From Desulfovibrionales bacterium (GTDB lineage Bacteria; Desulfobacterota; QYQD01), in the NCBI GenBank assembly GCA_028715605.1, contig JAQURM010000012.1, forward strand, positions 1 to 55,790: a stretch of DNA of 55,790 bases, given 5' to 3'. Below, one piece after another: positions 17,183 to 25,252 of the stretch; positions within the stretch are counted from its first letter, which is position 1, and each line of letters starts with the position of its first letter. The position numbers were made by a program, and so were the translations under genes. Under the pieces are notes generated by a model that saw only the letters and a list, made by a program, of their open reading frames with translations, was not told where the DNA came from and ran no database searches.

Positions 17183-17608
17183 CTACTCCTCAGAGGGGTG
17201 GATTAGTCGTCGCATGCGTTTGGTCTGACTGCGCCGCTGTTTTGCTTCTATGCGGCGTCTCCGTGACGCAAGGGGGGCCATGGTCTTACGGCGAGGCTTC
17301 GGTATTTCTGCCGCTCTGCGGATCAGCGCTGCCAGTCGATCGATTGCGTCCTGGAGATTTCGTTCTTGCGTGCGAAAGCGTTGAGCCTGGATAATGAACA
17401 TCCCGGACTCAGTGACCTTCTTCCCGGCGATGCGCAGCAGCCGCTCACGAATCTCGGGCGGAAGTGAAGGGGAGCGGATTACATCGAAACGGAGCTGAAC
17501 GGCAGTTGCTACCTTGTTTACCTTCTGCCCGCCGGGTCCGGAGGAGCGCACAAACCTGAAGTGAAGCTCGTTATCGTCCAGCATAATTTTTGACGAGACC
17601 CGAATCAT
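17183..17608 (-). CDS. arfB: Alternative ribosome-rescue factor ArfB
   Basis: A 141-residue peptidyl-tRNA hydrolase that frees stalled ribosomes lacking a stop codon. The catalytic GGQ is at residues 26-28 in SSGPGGQKVNK, as in class I release factors. The C-terminus is a long basic tail (RRKTMAPLASRRRRIEAKQRR...) that in ArfB threads into the empty mRNA channel. Length equals the E. coli YaeJ protein (140). It lies convergent to cfa and stands alone. Confidence 0.94.
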   Translation of the reverse strand: MIRVSSKIMLDDNELHFRFVRSSGPGGQKVNKVATAVQLRFDVIRSPSLPPEIRERLLRIAGKKVTESGMFIIQAQRFRTQERNLQDAIDRLAALIRRAAEIPKPRRKTMAPLASRRRRIEAKQRRSQTKRMRRLIHPSEE

Positions 17609-17660
17609 ATCTTACTCCGCTTACTCACTATGGGCTTATCTTCCCCAGCCATTCGAGGAT

Positions 17661-17822
17661 GTAACACTTTAGGTTCTTGGAAAATTGCCTTGGGCAAGGC
17701 GCTATAAGGTCCAAAATCCCCCTCAATCCCCCTTTTCCAAAGGGGGAAGCGTTTTTCCTCCCTTTGAAAAAGGGAGGTCGGGAGGGATTTTAAAATACTT
17801 TTTCAAACAGCTAACCCGTTAC
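17661..17822 (+). mobile_element. MITE-like element, copy 1 (162 bp)
   Basis: The left end GTAACACTTTAGG and right end CTAACCCGTTAC are imperfect terminal inverted repeats of about 25 bases. Inside are two hairpins: CCCCCTTTTCCAAAGGGGG and CCTCCCTTTGAAAAAGGGAGG. It is flanked by TCGAGGAT (17653-17660) and TCGATGAT (17823-17830), an 8-bp target duplication with one mismatch. It has no coding capacity. The full-length counterparts are at 36570 and 46249. Confidence 0.85.
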
Positions 17823-17969
17823 TCGATGATTATGCGACGCGTAAGGGAATTAACAGAACTAACACGACTGCGTTCCCCCTTATCCATAATACTCCCAACC
17901 GGCCGGCGTCAGGTGCATTGACTACTTAAGCTACCCGCCTTACAACAATGGAACAGATGTGCCACTCAA

Positions 17970-18527
17970 TTATGAGAACGTTCTCTCGAATAACTCGGCG
18001 ATTGCCTTCTTGCCGTTTTCTTCGAGAAAGCGCGTCCCTGTTCCTGCGAAATGAACATGGGTGATGACCGGCTCATTTCCCCTCTCGCGCTCAACCCAGT
18101 CTGTCTGAGTCCAACTGAACCACGCATTACGTTTCTGGTCGAATACGTATAATGGTTTGTTGCATAGTTTGGCGAACTCGGCGCCCCATCCTGTGCCACC
18201 CTTTACGGTTTTGTCCTCCAGTATCTCTCCAATCACGTAAATTTCCTGTCCGTTGTTAATCTGATACCAGATGCTTTGCAGAATTTTGCGAAATATCGGG
18301 CTGCTGGTGTAGCGGCGATTCATCAGCCGCGAAACGTATTCCAGGCTCACGTCCCCATTTTTTAGCTCTTCGTGGTTCAGTACCCGCAAGCCTCGTTGGC
18401 GAACGATGTTGTGTCCTTCAAATGTGAAGTTCACTTCTTCAATTCCAAAACGCTCCGCATTCGCCCCAAATTCCGCCTCAGCCCCTTTAACGCCGCCACT
18501 AAACAGAATAAACCCTTCCTTCTTCAT
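17970..18527 (-). CDS. Possible SLOG-superfamily (nucleotide-binding) protein
   Basis: A 185-residue cytoplasmic protein that I cannot name. It opens with GFILFSGGVKGAEAEFGANAER, a Gly-rich loop after a beta strand. It later has a second element KGGTGWGAEFAKLCNKPLYVFDQ followed by NAWFSW, an arrangement like SLOG/MoCo-carrier-type Rossmann folds that bind nucleotides or related ligands. That assignment is inference from motif layout. The ATG at 18527 is chosen over a TTG at 18545 because AAAGGA lies seven bases before it. It is alone on its strand, next to the second cytochrome locus. Confidence 0.7.
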   Translation of the reverse strand: MKKEGFILFSGGVKGAEAEFGANAERFGIEEVNFTFEGHNIVRQRGLRVLNHEELKNGDVSLEYVSRLMNRRYTSSPIFRKILQSIWYQINNGQEIYVIGEILEDKTVKGGTGWGAEFAKLCNKPLYVFDQKRNAWFSWTQTDWVERERGNEPVITHVHFAGTGTRFLEENGKKAIAELFERTFS

Positions 18528-18832
18528 GCTCGTTCCTTTCTTCAAATCCTGTGTTTTTATTTGTGCGCTGAATGAAGCATAGGTATGGCCTCACACGACT
18601 CAATTTATAACTTACCATGCCAGGGTTGATTCTTGAAAGGACTTTTCGTGGCACAGGTCGTACTTTATTCGATAATCATAAGGATATATAGGATAGGGAC
18701 GTTGTGCATAACCCCTCACCCCGCCTTCTATCCAATTGCTTGCGCGATATCGGCGAGATTTACTTCTTTTGCACTCTTTTTCAAATCAAAAGAAAAGCAA
18801 TGTGAGAAACAACGTTACTCTCTTACTCCCTC
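18528..18832. other. Spacer before the second cytochrome locus
   Basis: No gene seen. Small frames here lack ribosome sites and recognisable products. It ends at the left limit of similarity with 5006. Confidence 0.5.
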
Positions 18833-20430
18833 TTAAAAAGAGGTAGGGAGAACATTTCTCTACAAATGGAAACGATTTTCCACTGAGTTGGTATTTTGGT
18901 TCTCTTTTTCTATTGTCTTGACGCTCCTTCGCTATCCCGGTAAAAATATAACCATCGGATATAACGGATATTTTTCTTTTTTAAGATTATTCCGCAGGTT
19001 ACGGCACAGGTTTTGCTTTTGTCTAGCCAGACAGGATAGAAAAGAATGGCCTCGGCTCATAAATTAAAGAGTTAGCCCGAACATGCCGATAAACACAATA
19101 AGCCAGAGTGCGGAAATTTGGTCTCTGGCCAGTGTATTTTGCCCAATTTTACTAGACAATGAAACTTACATGTGCTACGAGAACAAAAGAAAAAATTCTG
19201 CCATTAAAAGTTGGGTATGGAAATTTAGTTCCAGCTCCGCTTGGAGGTATGAAAAATGGTAGGTAATCCAGCACCGCAGGCTACTTTAAGAATACCCCTT
19301 CAGGGGATAAATATATCGTCACTGTCAGCTACGCTGGCGTTGGTTGTTTTCTTGATATTGTCTATTCCGGTGACTGCTATTGCCGCAGTCACCGGCCCCT
19401 GTGTCAACTGCCACACTATGCACAACAGTCAGGGTGGGGCAGCCATGGCTACATATGGGGGTGAAACAGGCCCTAATTCTTTGCTTACTCGCGGAAGCTG
19501 TATAGGTTGCCATGCCCAAGGCACCGCTAGCAAGATTGTAACTATAGGTGGTAGCGATATTCCCCAGATTTATCACACGGATGGGTCCGGGGATTTGGCT
19601 GGTGGAAATTTTAAGTATCTTGATACAGATGATAACAGGGGGCATAATGTCAGTGATTTCGGCAACCCCGATGGCACCTTGAATAGTGCGCCAGGTCATC
19701 ATTCTACTACTGAGCCCACAACAAATACACTTACCTGTGCCGGACATAACGGCTGCCATGGTTATCGCAGATTTAACTACGGGAGTGGTTTGTCCACGTT
19801 AAAAGGTGCTCATCATGGGAATGTGGATGGCAAGTGCGACTCTGCCACTACTGTAGCAAACTCATACCGGTTCCTATACAATGTTAAGGGCTTTGAAAAC
19901 ATGGGAGCAAATAAGTATCAGAACCTGAATGCCACTGATCATAATGAATATTTTGGCACAACCAGCCCGGGGGAGACCGGGTGCCTTGACTGTCATGACA
20001 TGGCCGATGACATGAAAATAAAGTCTCCTAATAACACAATAAGCGGTTTTTGCTCTACCTGCCATTACAATTTTCATAAGTTAAGCGGGATAGGGGGTAG
20101 CACCACGGGGCCCTTCACGAGACATCCAACTGATGTTGTTTTACCTGACGATGTTGCTAAAGAATACAAGGACTATACAACTTACAGTGTAGAAGCCCCA
20201 GTTGGCAGGACAACAGTCCCTGATGCACCAAGTGGTACCGTCACGCCGGGAACAGATGTTGTCACCTGTCTTTCCTGCCACGCCGCCCATGCCACGAATT
20301 ACCCTGACATGCTAAGGTGGGACTACACAACTATGATTGCAGGCGGGGGATCTAATACTACCGGATGCTTCACCTGCCATACGCAGAAGGATGACTGATC
20401 TACCCTATTTTCTCTTCAGAATCCCCTTTA
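18833..20430 (+). repeat. Direct repeat, copy 2 (cytochrome locus)
   Basis: The partner of 5006-6601. Bases 18874-20379 are identical to 5046-6551. Upstream similarity fades at about 18833, and downstream it continues, diverged and frameshifted, to about 20602. Confidence 0.95.
19256..20398 (+). CDS. OmcS-like secreted multiheme cytochrome c, copy 2
   Basis: Its 380-residue product is identical in every residue to the cytochrome at 5428. The DNA is identical except for two silent changes in the last codons. It has the same signal peptide, six CxxCH sites plus one CX5CH, the same GGAGG ribosome site and the same long leader, so both copies should be expressed alike from matching promoters. 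Here the downstream MetE-like gene is only a remnant, and the next intact gene is a histidine kinase on the same strand 532 bases away. Two identical genes could raise the dose of an abundant extracellular protein. An assembly artefact in the identical core cannot be excluded. Confidence 0.9.
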   Translation: MVGNPAPQATLRIPLQGINISSLSATLALVVFLILSIPVTAIAAVTGPCVNCHTMHNSQGGAAMATYGGETGPNSLLTRGSCIGCHAQGTASKIVTIGGSDIPQIYHTDGSGDLAGGNFKYLDTDDNRGHNVSDFGNPDGTLNSAPGHHSTTEPTTNTLTCAGHNGCHGYRRFNYGSGLSTLKGAHHGNVDGKCDSATTVANSYRFLYNVKGFENMGANKYQNLNATDHNEYFGTTSPGETGCLDCHDMADDMKIKSPNNTISGFCSTCHYNFHKLSGIGGSTTGPFTRHPTDVVLPDDVAKEYKDYTTYSVEAPVGRTTVPDAPSGTVTPGTDVVTCLSCHAAHATNYPDMLRWDYTTMIAGGGSNTTGCFTCHTQKDD

Positions 20431-20450
20431 TTGCCCCAGCCATTTCTCTA

Positions 20451-20602
20451 ACTTCTGTATTTTCCTCTCAGCCGCCGGCATAGCTCACGGGTCATGCGAA
20501 ACGCCTTTCCACTGTCTTTTCCACATCCGGGTTGATAAGACAGCAGGTGGCCGGGGAGAGCATACCTCGGGACAGAAGAAGCTTACGGTCGATGCCGCCT
20601 TT
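20451..20602 (-). pseudogene. Remnant of the MetE-like gene 3' end
   Basis: It aligns with 6600-6750, the C-terminal coding part of the MetE-like gene. It still encodes MLSPATCCLINPDVEKTVE, then a one-base deletion in the AAAGG run breaks the frame. No upstream part is present. Identity is clearly lower than in the adjacent cytochrome repeat, so this piece has diverged for longer. Confidence 0.85.
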
Positions 20603-20930
20603 CCTTTCGCTATAATGTTTGTCCAAATTCAACTGAAATACCATACATTAAAATTGCGGTTCCCAAAAACCTATGATATGCATCCCATATCGGTAATGGA
20701 TTTGTCAAAATGGCAAGGCTCAGGATGGCAAGCTATACATAATTTTTTAGCTGAAGGAATAGCCCTCTTATTACTTTTCGACCAGGTAACCCTTACGTAG
20801 GACGAAATGATTGTGTAAGTGTGAACCCTGTAGAATGTTGACAATCTCGCCGATATTATGGGAGTTATTTAAAACCGAACCCGCCTGGGAATAGCAAGGT
20901 AAAATTGTCGGTTAATCTGGGAGTTGCAAG
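20603..20930. other. Spacer before the histidine kinase
   Basis: No gene seen. A 61-codon frame at 20615 has no family resemblance. The kinase promoter probably lies here, but no strong -35/-10 pair was found. Confidence 0.45.
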
Positions 20931-23801
20931 ATGAAAGATGAAGATAAGACAAAAAAGCAACTGCTGAATGAATTATTAGAATTGCGGCAGCGGATATCTG
21001 AACTGGAAGCATCAGGAGAGGAGTGCAATCGGGCAGAGCAGTCATGGAGAGAAAGCGAAGAACGATTTCGGACTATTGTAAATTCCGCACTGGATTCAAT
21101 TTTCATTAAGGACGGTTCCTGTAAGTATCAGTTTGTGAATACTGCCATGGAGAGGCTATTTGGTGTTCCGGCTTCGGAGCTATTGGGAAAAACCGATGAG
21201 GAACTCTTCGGGAAAGATGCGGGAAAACATATAAGTGAAATAGACCGTCGTGTACTCCAGGGGAAGGTTGTGGAAGAGGAGCACACGAAACCTGTGCATA
21301 ATGTTTTGACAACCTTCCACGTCATAAAAGTACCGATGAAGGATACTGACGGTAACATTGTTGGCTTATGTGGCATAGCCAGAGACATCACCGAGCGCAA
21401 GCAGGCCGAGCAGGCGCTGAGAAAGGCCCATGAGGAGTTGGAACGTCGTGTGGAGGAGCGTACCGCCGAGCTGGCCGCCAAGAACGAGCAGTTAGAGTTG
21501 GAAATCACCGAGCGCAAGCGAGCTGAGGAAGCTCTGCGGGCCTTGTCCGGCCGCCAGGAAGCCATGCTGGCCGCTATTCCTGACATTATTATGGAAGTGG
21601 ATGCCGACAAGGTCTACACTTGGGCGAATGAAGCGGGTTTTGGTTTTTTTGGCAAGGACGTCATTGGTAAAGATGCCGCTTATTATTTTGAAGGGGAACA
21701 AGATACTTACCAGGTTGTTGACCCGCTTTTTAGCGGCGAAGAGAATGTGTTTTATGTCGAAAGCTGGCAGAGACGCCTGGATGGAGTACCGCGATTGCTG
21801 GCATGGTGGTGCCGGGCGGTTAAGAATGAAGCGGGGGTAGTGACGGGCGCGATATCGACGGCGCGTGACATCACCGAGTGCAAACGGCAGGAGGAGGCGC
21901 TGCGGGCAGCAATCAGGACAGCAGAAAATGAGCGGCTCAAAGCCGAATCAATTATCGAAAGCATAGGGGAGCCGCTGGGCATCATAGATACCGACTTCAG
22001 GTTTGTGTATCAGAACAAGGTTCACAGAGATTCTTATGGAGAACATGCAGGCCAGATCTGTTACAAGGCAATTAAGAACAGAGATGAGATCTGCGAAGGT
22101 TGCCAGATGGCCAAGTCTTTCAGTGACGGCAATATCCACACAACCGAAAGAATTGTGCCGAGGAGAGACGGTCCATTATACGTCGTGAATACCGCTTCTC
22201 CCTTAAGAGATTCGACCGGAAAAATCGTAGCAGGTGTTGAAATCATAACTGATATTACCGATTGGAGGCAGGCCGAGGAGGCGCTGCGAAAGGCGGAAGA
22301 AGAAAAAAGGATTATTTTGGAAACCATGTCAGAACTTGTAATTTATGTGGACACGAACATGAATATCTTATGGGTAAATCGGGCCGCAGCTGACTCGGCC
22401 GGCTCAACAGCCGATGTACTGGTGGGGAGTTATTGCTATAAAGAGTGGTTTCAGAGAAGCGAACCCTGTCCCCACTGCCCGGCCCAAAAAATCTTGGAAA
22501 CCGGCCAGCCGCAGGAAGGGGAAACATATAGTCCCGATGGGAGGGTGTGGCATTTTCGAGGTTATCCGGTTAAGGATGACAACGGAGAGATCGTAGCGGT
22601 TGTAGAAGTAGTGCAGGAAATTACCGAGCGAAAGCGCATGGAGGAAGAAAAAAAGAAACTTGAAGCCCAACTCCAGCAAGCCCAGAAAATGGAGGCCATC
22701 GGTACTCTTGCCGGTGGTATCGCCCACGACTTCAATAACCTCCTCATGGGCATTCAGGGATATACGTCCTTGATGTTGCTGCACATTAACTCCAACCATG
22801 CTTATTTTGAAGATCTCAAAAGGATAGAGGCTGCGGTTGGAAAAGGAGCAGATCTTACCAGGCAACTCCTGGGGTTCGCCAGGGGCGGCAAATACGAGGT
22901 AAAGGCAACAGACCCAAATATGTTCATTGAGAAGAATCTGGGCATGTTTGGCCGTACCCGGAAAGAGATAAGGATTCATAAGAAATACCAGAAGGACATT
23001 TGGCCGGTCGAAGTGGATCAGGGGCAGATTGATCAGGTGTTGTTAAACCTTTGTGTCAATGCCTGGCAGGCCATGCCCGGTGGAGGAGACCTCTATATCG
23101 AAACAAGCAATGTTGTGCTTGACAAAGACTATGCCAGTCCGTTTGGTGTGAAAGCCGGCAATTATGTGAAGATATCGCTGACCGACACCGGGGTGGGCAT
23201 GGATGAGGCCACCCAGAAGAGGATATTTGAGCCCTTTTTTACCACCAGGGAGATGGGCCAGGGAACAGGACTGGGTCTTGCCTCTGCCTACGGGATCATC
23301 AAGAATCATGGCGGCATCATCAATGTTTACAGTGAGAAGGGCAAGGGGACTACCTTCAACATCTACCTGTCGGCCTCAGGGAAAAAGGTCGAGACAGAAG
23401 ATAAGAATCCGGCCGATGAGATGTTAAGGGGCGCAGAGGCTGTCCTGCTCGTTGATGATGAGGATATGATTCTTGGTGTTGGCGAAAAGATTCTCAGGGC
23501 AATGGGCTACAAGGTATTGCTGGCCGCATCCGGGAAGGAAGCGGTAGAAGCTTATAAGAAACACAAGGATGAGATTAATCTGGTTATCCTGGACATGATC
23601 ATGCCGGACATGAGTGGCAGTGAGGTCTATGACATAATTAAGGAGATTAACCCTGCTGTAAGGGTGCTTCTTTCCAGTGGCTACAGCATAACCGGCCAGG
23701 CAGCCGGGATATTGGAACGTGGTTGTGATGGTTTTATCCAGAAACCCTTTGATATCAAAGCACTGTCGCATAAGATAAGGGAGGTTTTGGAGAGGCAATA
23801 G
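20931..23801 (+). CDS. Hybrid histidine kinase with four PAS domains and a receiver
   Basis: A 956-residue cytoplasmic sensor with no membrane segment. It starts with a coiled coil (1-40), followed by PAS domains at roughly 45-155, 205-315, 335-450 and 465-580 joined by ITERK-type linkers and a long coiled coil. HisKA follows with the phospho-acceptor His near 597 (GGIAHDFNNLL), then HATPase_c (NLCVNAWQAM, DTGVGM, GTGLGLA) and a C-terminal receiver with Asp near 886 (LDMIMPDMSG). PAS 3 and PAS 4 each carry Cys clusters (CYKAI...CEGC and CYKEW...CPHC), suggesting a metal or redox input. No DNA-binding output is encoded nearby. It may sense redox state, but the signal is not readable. Confidence 0.92.
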   Translation: MKDEDKTKKQLLNELLELRQRISELEASGEECNRAEQSWRESEERFRTIVNSALDSIFIKDGSCKYQFVNTAMERLFGVPASELLGKTDEELFGKDAGKHISEIDRRVLQGKVVEEEHTKPVHNVLTTFHVIKVPMKDTDGNIVGLCGIARDITERKQAEQALRKAHEELERRVEERTAELAAKNEQLELEITERKRAEEALRALSGRQEAMLAAIPDIIMEVDADKVYTWANEAGFGFFGKDVIGKDAAYYFEGEQDTYQVVDPLFSGEENVFYVESWQRRLDGVPRLLAWWCRAVKNEAGVVTGAISTARDITECKRQEEALRAAIRTAENERLKAESIIESIGEPLGIIDTDFRFVYQNKVHRDSYGEHAGQICYKAIKNRDEICEGCQMAKSFSDGNIHTTERIVPRRDGPLYVVNTASPLRDSTGKIVAGVEIITDITDWRQAEEALRKAEEEKRIILETMSELVIYVDTNMNILWVNRAAADSAGSTADVLVGSYCYKEWFQRSEPCPHCPAQKILETGQPQEGETYSPDGRVWHFRGYPVKDDNGEIVAVVEVVQEITERKRMEEEKKKLEAQLQQAQKMEAIGTLAGGIAHDFNNLLMGIQGYTSLMLLHINSNHAYFEDLKRIEAAVGKGADLTRQLLGFARGGKYEVKATDPNMFIEKNLGMFGRTRKEIRIHKKYQKDIWPVEVDQGQIDQVLLNLCVNAWQAMPGGGDLYIETSNVVLDKDYASPFGVKAGNYVKISLTDTGVGMDEATQKRIFEPFFTTREMGQGTGLGLASAYGIIKNHGGIINVYSEKGKGTTFNIYLSASGKKVETEDKNPADEMLRGAEAVLLVDDEDMILGVGEKILRAMGYKVLLAASGKEAVEAYKKHKDEINLVILDMIMPDMSGSEVYDIIKEINPAVRVLLSSGYSITGQAAGILERGCDGFIQKPFDIKALSHKIREVLERQ

Positions 23802-24204
23802 GCTAAAGTGCTCCACTATCCTTCGTGGCCGCGGGCTTAGGCTTGCATATAACCTGACAGGTGCTGCCTGAAAACAGGCAGATTCACTTGCTATGCGCTT
23901 TTTTATATTCTTCCTTCTCTTAACATCTTTAGTCAATTACGTAGAAAACTCTTTTTAAATCCCCCCAGCCCCCCTTTTTCAAAGGGGGGGTAAAGATGTT
24001 TCCCCCTTTGCGAAGGGGATAGGGGGATTTTCATCGTTCGAGGGTGCTTATATGAGCATGGAAATTTGTATGGAAATTGTGGCCGGATTTTTGTCGCAAG
24101 AATGTCCTTCCGGCAAAGGAAGGCAGCCATAGTTGGCTTTAATTGACTTTGTTTGTGGATGGTGGTAATAAAAAAGCGCTTTTCTGAGCGTAGGGAGCTA
24201 ACTG
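23802..24204. other. Spacer between the kinase and glyQ
   Basis: No gene seen. CTGCCTG-AAAA-CAGGCAG near 23862-23882 is a compact hairpin, possibly the kinase terminator although its T-run is poor. A CCCCCTTT palindromic repeat occupies 23957-24032. The glyQ promoter must lie in the last 150 bases. Confidence 0.5.
23957..24032. repeat. CCCCCTTTG palindromic repeat
   Basis: AAATCCCCCC...CCCTTTTTCAAAGGGGGG and CCCCCTTTGCGAAGGGGATAGGGGGATTTT form nested palindromes. It resembles the interior of the 162-bp element but lacks its GTAAC ends. Confidence 0.65.
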
Positions 24205-25044
24205 ATGGACTTTCAGACCTTGATTTTTTCGTTGCAGCAGTTCTGGTCAGACCAGGGCTGTGTGATCCAGCAGCCTATAGATATTGAGGTTGGGGCGGGG
24301 ACATTTCATCCCGCCACATTCCTCCGCGTCCTGGGACCGGATCCCTGGAAGGTGGCCTATGTCGAGCCGTCCAGGCGTCCGGCGGACGGCCGCTATGGCG
24401 AGAATCCCAACCGCCTCCAGCATTACTATCAGTTTCAGGTGATTATCAAGCCCTCTCCCCTGGAGATTCAGGACATCTATCTGAAGAGTTTAGAGGCCCT
24501 GGGGCTGAATCCTAAGGAGCACGACATCCGTTTTGTAGAGGATGACTGGGAATCGCCGACCCTGGGGGCCTGGGGCCTGGGCTGGGAGGTGTGGCTGGAC
24601 GGCATGGAGGTTACTCAATTTACTTACTTCCAGCAGGTAGGGGGTATAGACCTCCAGCCCGTTTCTGTAGAAATTACCTATGGGCTGGAGAGGCTGGCCA
24701 TGTATCTCCAGGCCATAGACAATGTCTATGATATCGCCTGGAGGAACGGGGTCAAGTACGGCTATATCCACCGCCGCACTGAATATGAATTTTCCAGATA
24801 TAATTTTGAGGAAGCCGATATCCGGATGCTCCTGAAACTATTCGACACCTATGAGGCAGAGGCCCTTCGCCTGGTTGATAAGGATTTGGTCTTGCCTGCC
24901 TATGAATATTGTTTGAAGTGTTCGCATACCTTCAACCTTCTCGAGGCCCGCAAGGCCATCAGCGTCACAGAGAGGACGCATTTCATCGCCCGTGTGAGGA
25001 ATCTGACCAGGGCCGTGGCCGAAAAATATGCCGGTCAGACATAA
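24205..25044 (+). CDS. glyQ: Glycyl-tRNA synthetase alpha subunit
   Basis: A 279-residue catalytic subunit of the bacterial alpha2beta2 glycyl-tRNA synthetase, which charges tRNA-Gly with glycine. It opens with [19 protein letters not shown] and has [12 protein letters not shown], the [19 protein letters not shown] block, [18 protein letters not shown] and the class II motif [10 protein letters not shown]. The length is typical (about 290-300). The TTG-rich start region is in good agreement with relatives. It pairs with glyS downstream, from which it is separated by a 208-base repeat-filled spacer instead of the usual tight junction. Confidence 0.97.
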   Translation: MDFQTLIFSLQQFWSDQGCVIQQPIDIEVGAGTFHPATFLRVLGPDPWKVAYVEPSRRPADGRYGENPNRLQHYYQFQVIIKPSPLEIQDIYLKSLEALGLNPKEHDIRFVEDDWESPTLGAWGLGWEVWLDGMEVTQFTYFQQVGGIDLQPVSVEITYGLERLAMYLQAIDNVYDIAWRNGVKYGYIHRRTEYEFSRYNFEEADIRMLLKLFDTYEAEALRLVDKDLVLPAYEYCLKCSHTFNLLEARKAISVTERTHFIARVRNLTRAVAEKYAGQT

Positions 25045-25047
25045 CTG

Positions 25048-25230
25048 GTTTTCGTCCGGAAACCTTAGGGTTCCGGACGAAGCGATCAGCAGTCAGCTAT
25101 CAGCTTTCAGCTTAATGTTTTGTTTTCATAGATTTTTGCTTACAGCTAATCGCTGATCGCTGAAAGCGTGAAGTTCGCCCCGGCGGATCTGCCTCTGGCA
25201 CGACCGGAAACTGTAGTTTCCGGATGAACA
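25048..25230 (+). repeat. Composite palindromic repeat between glyQ and glyS
   Basis: It begins with the hairpin TTCGTCCGGAA (25051-25061)/TTCCGGACGAA (25071-25081). AGTCAGCTATCAGC-type repeats and CGCTGATCGCTGAAAGC follow, and it ends with CCGGATGAAC (25220-25229). The same outline occurs between smc and ftsY at 31021-31222, and a shorter relative at 52740-52860. Confidence 0.75.
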
Positions 25231-25252
25231 TTGATTAAATTGGAGTCATAGT

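Noticed and set aside
17709-17790. CRISPR-like short repeats (CCCCCTTTCC palindromes here and at 23957, 32810, 36628 and 46307)
   Set aside because: There is no regular repeat-spacer array and no cas gene. The copies are single, scattered and palindromic, and three of them lie inside 162-bp elements.
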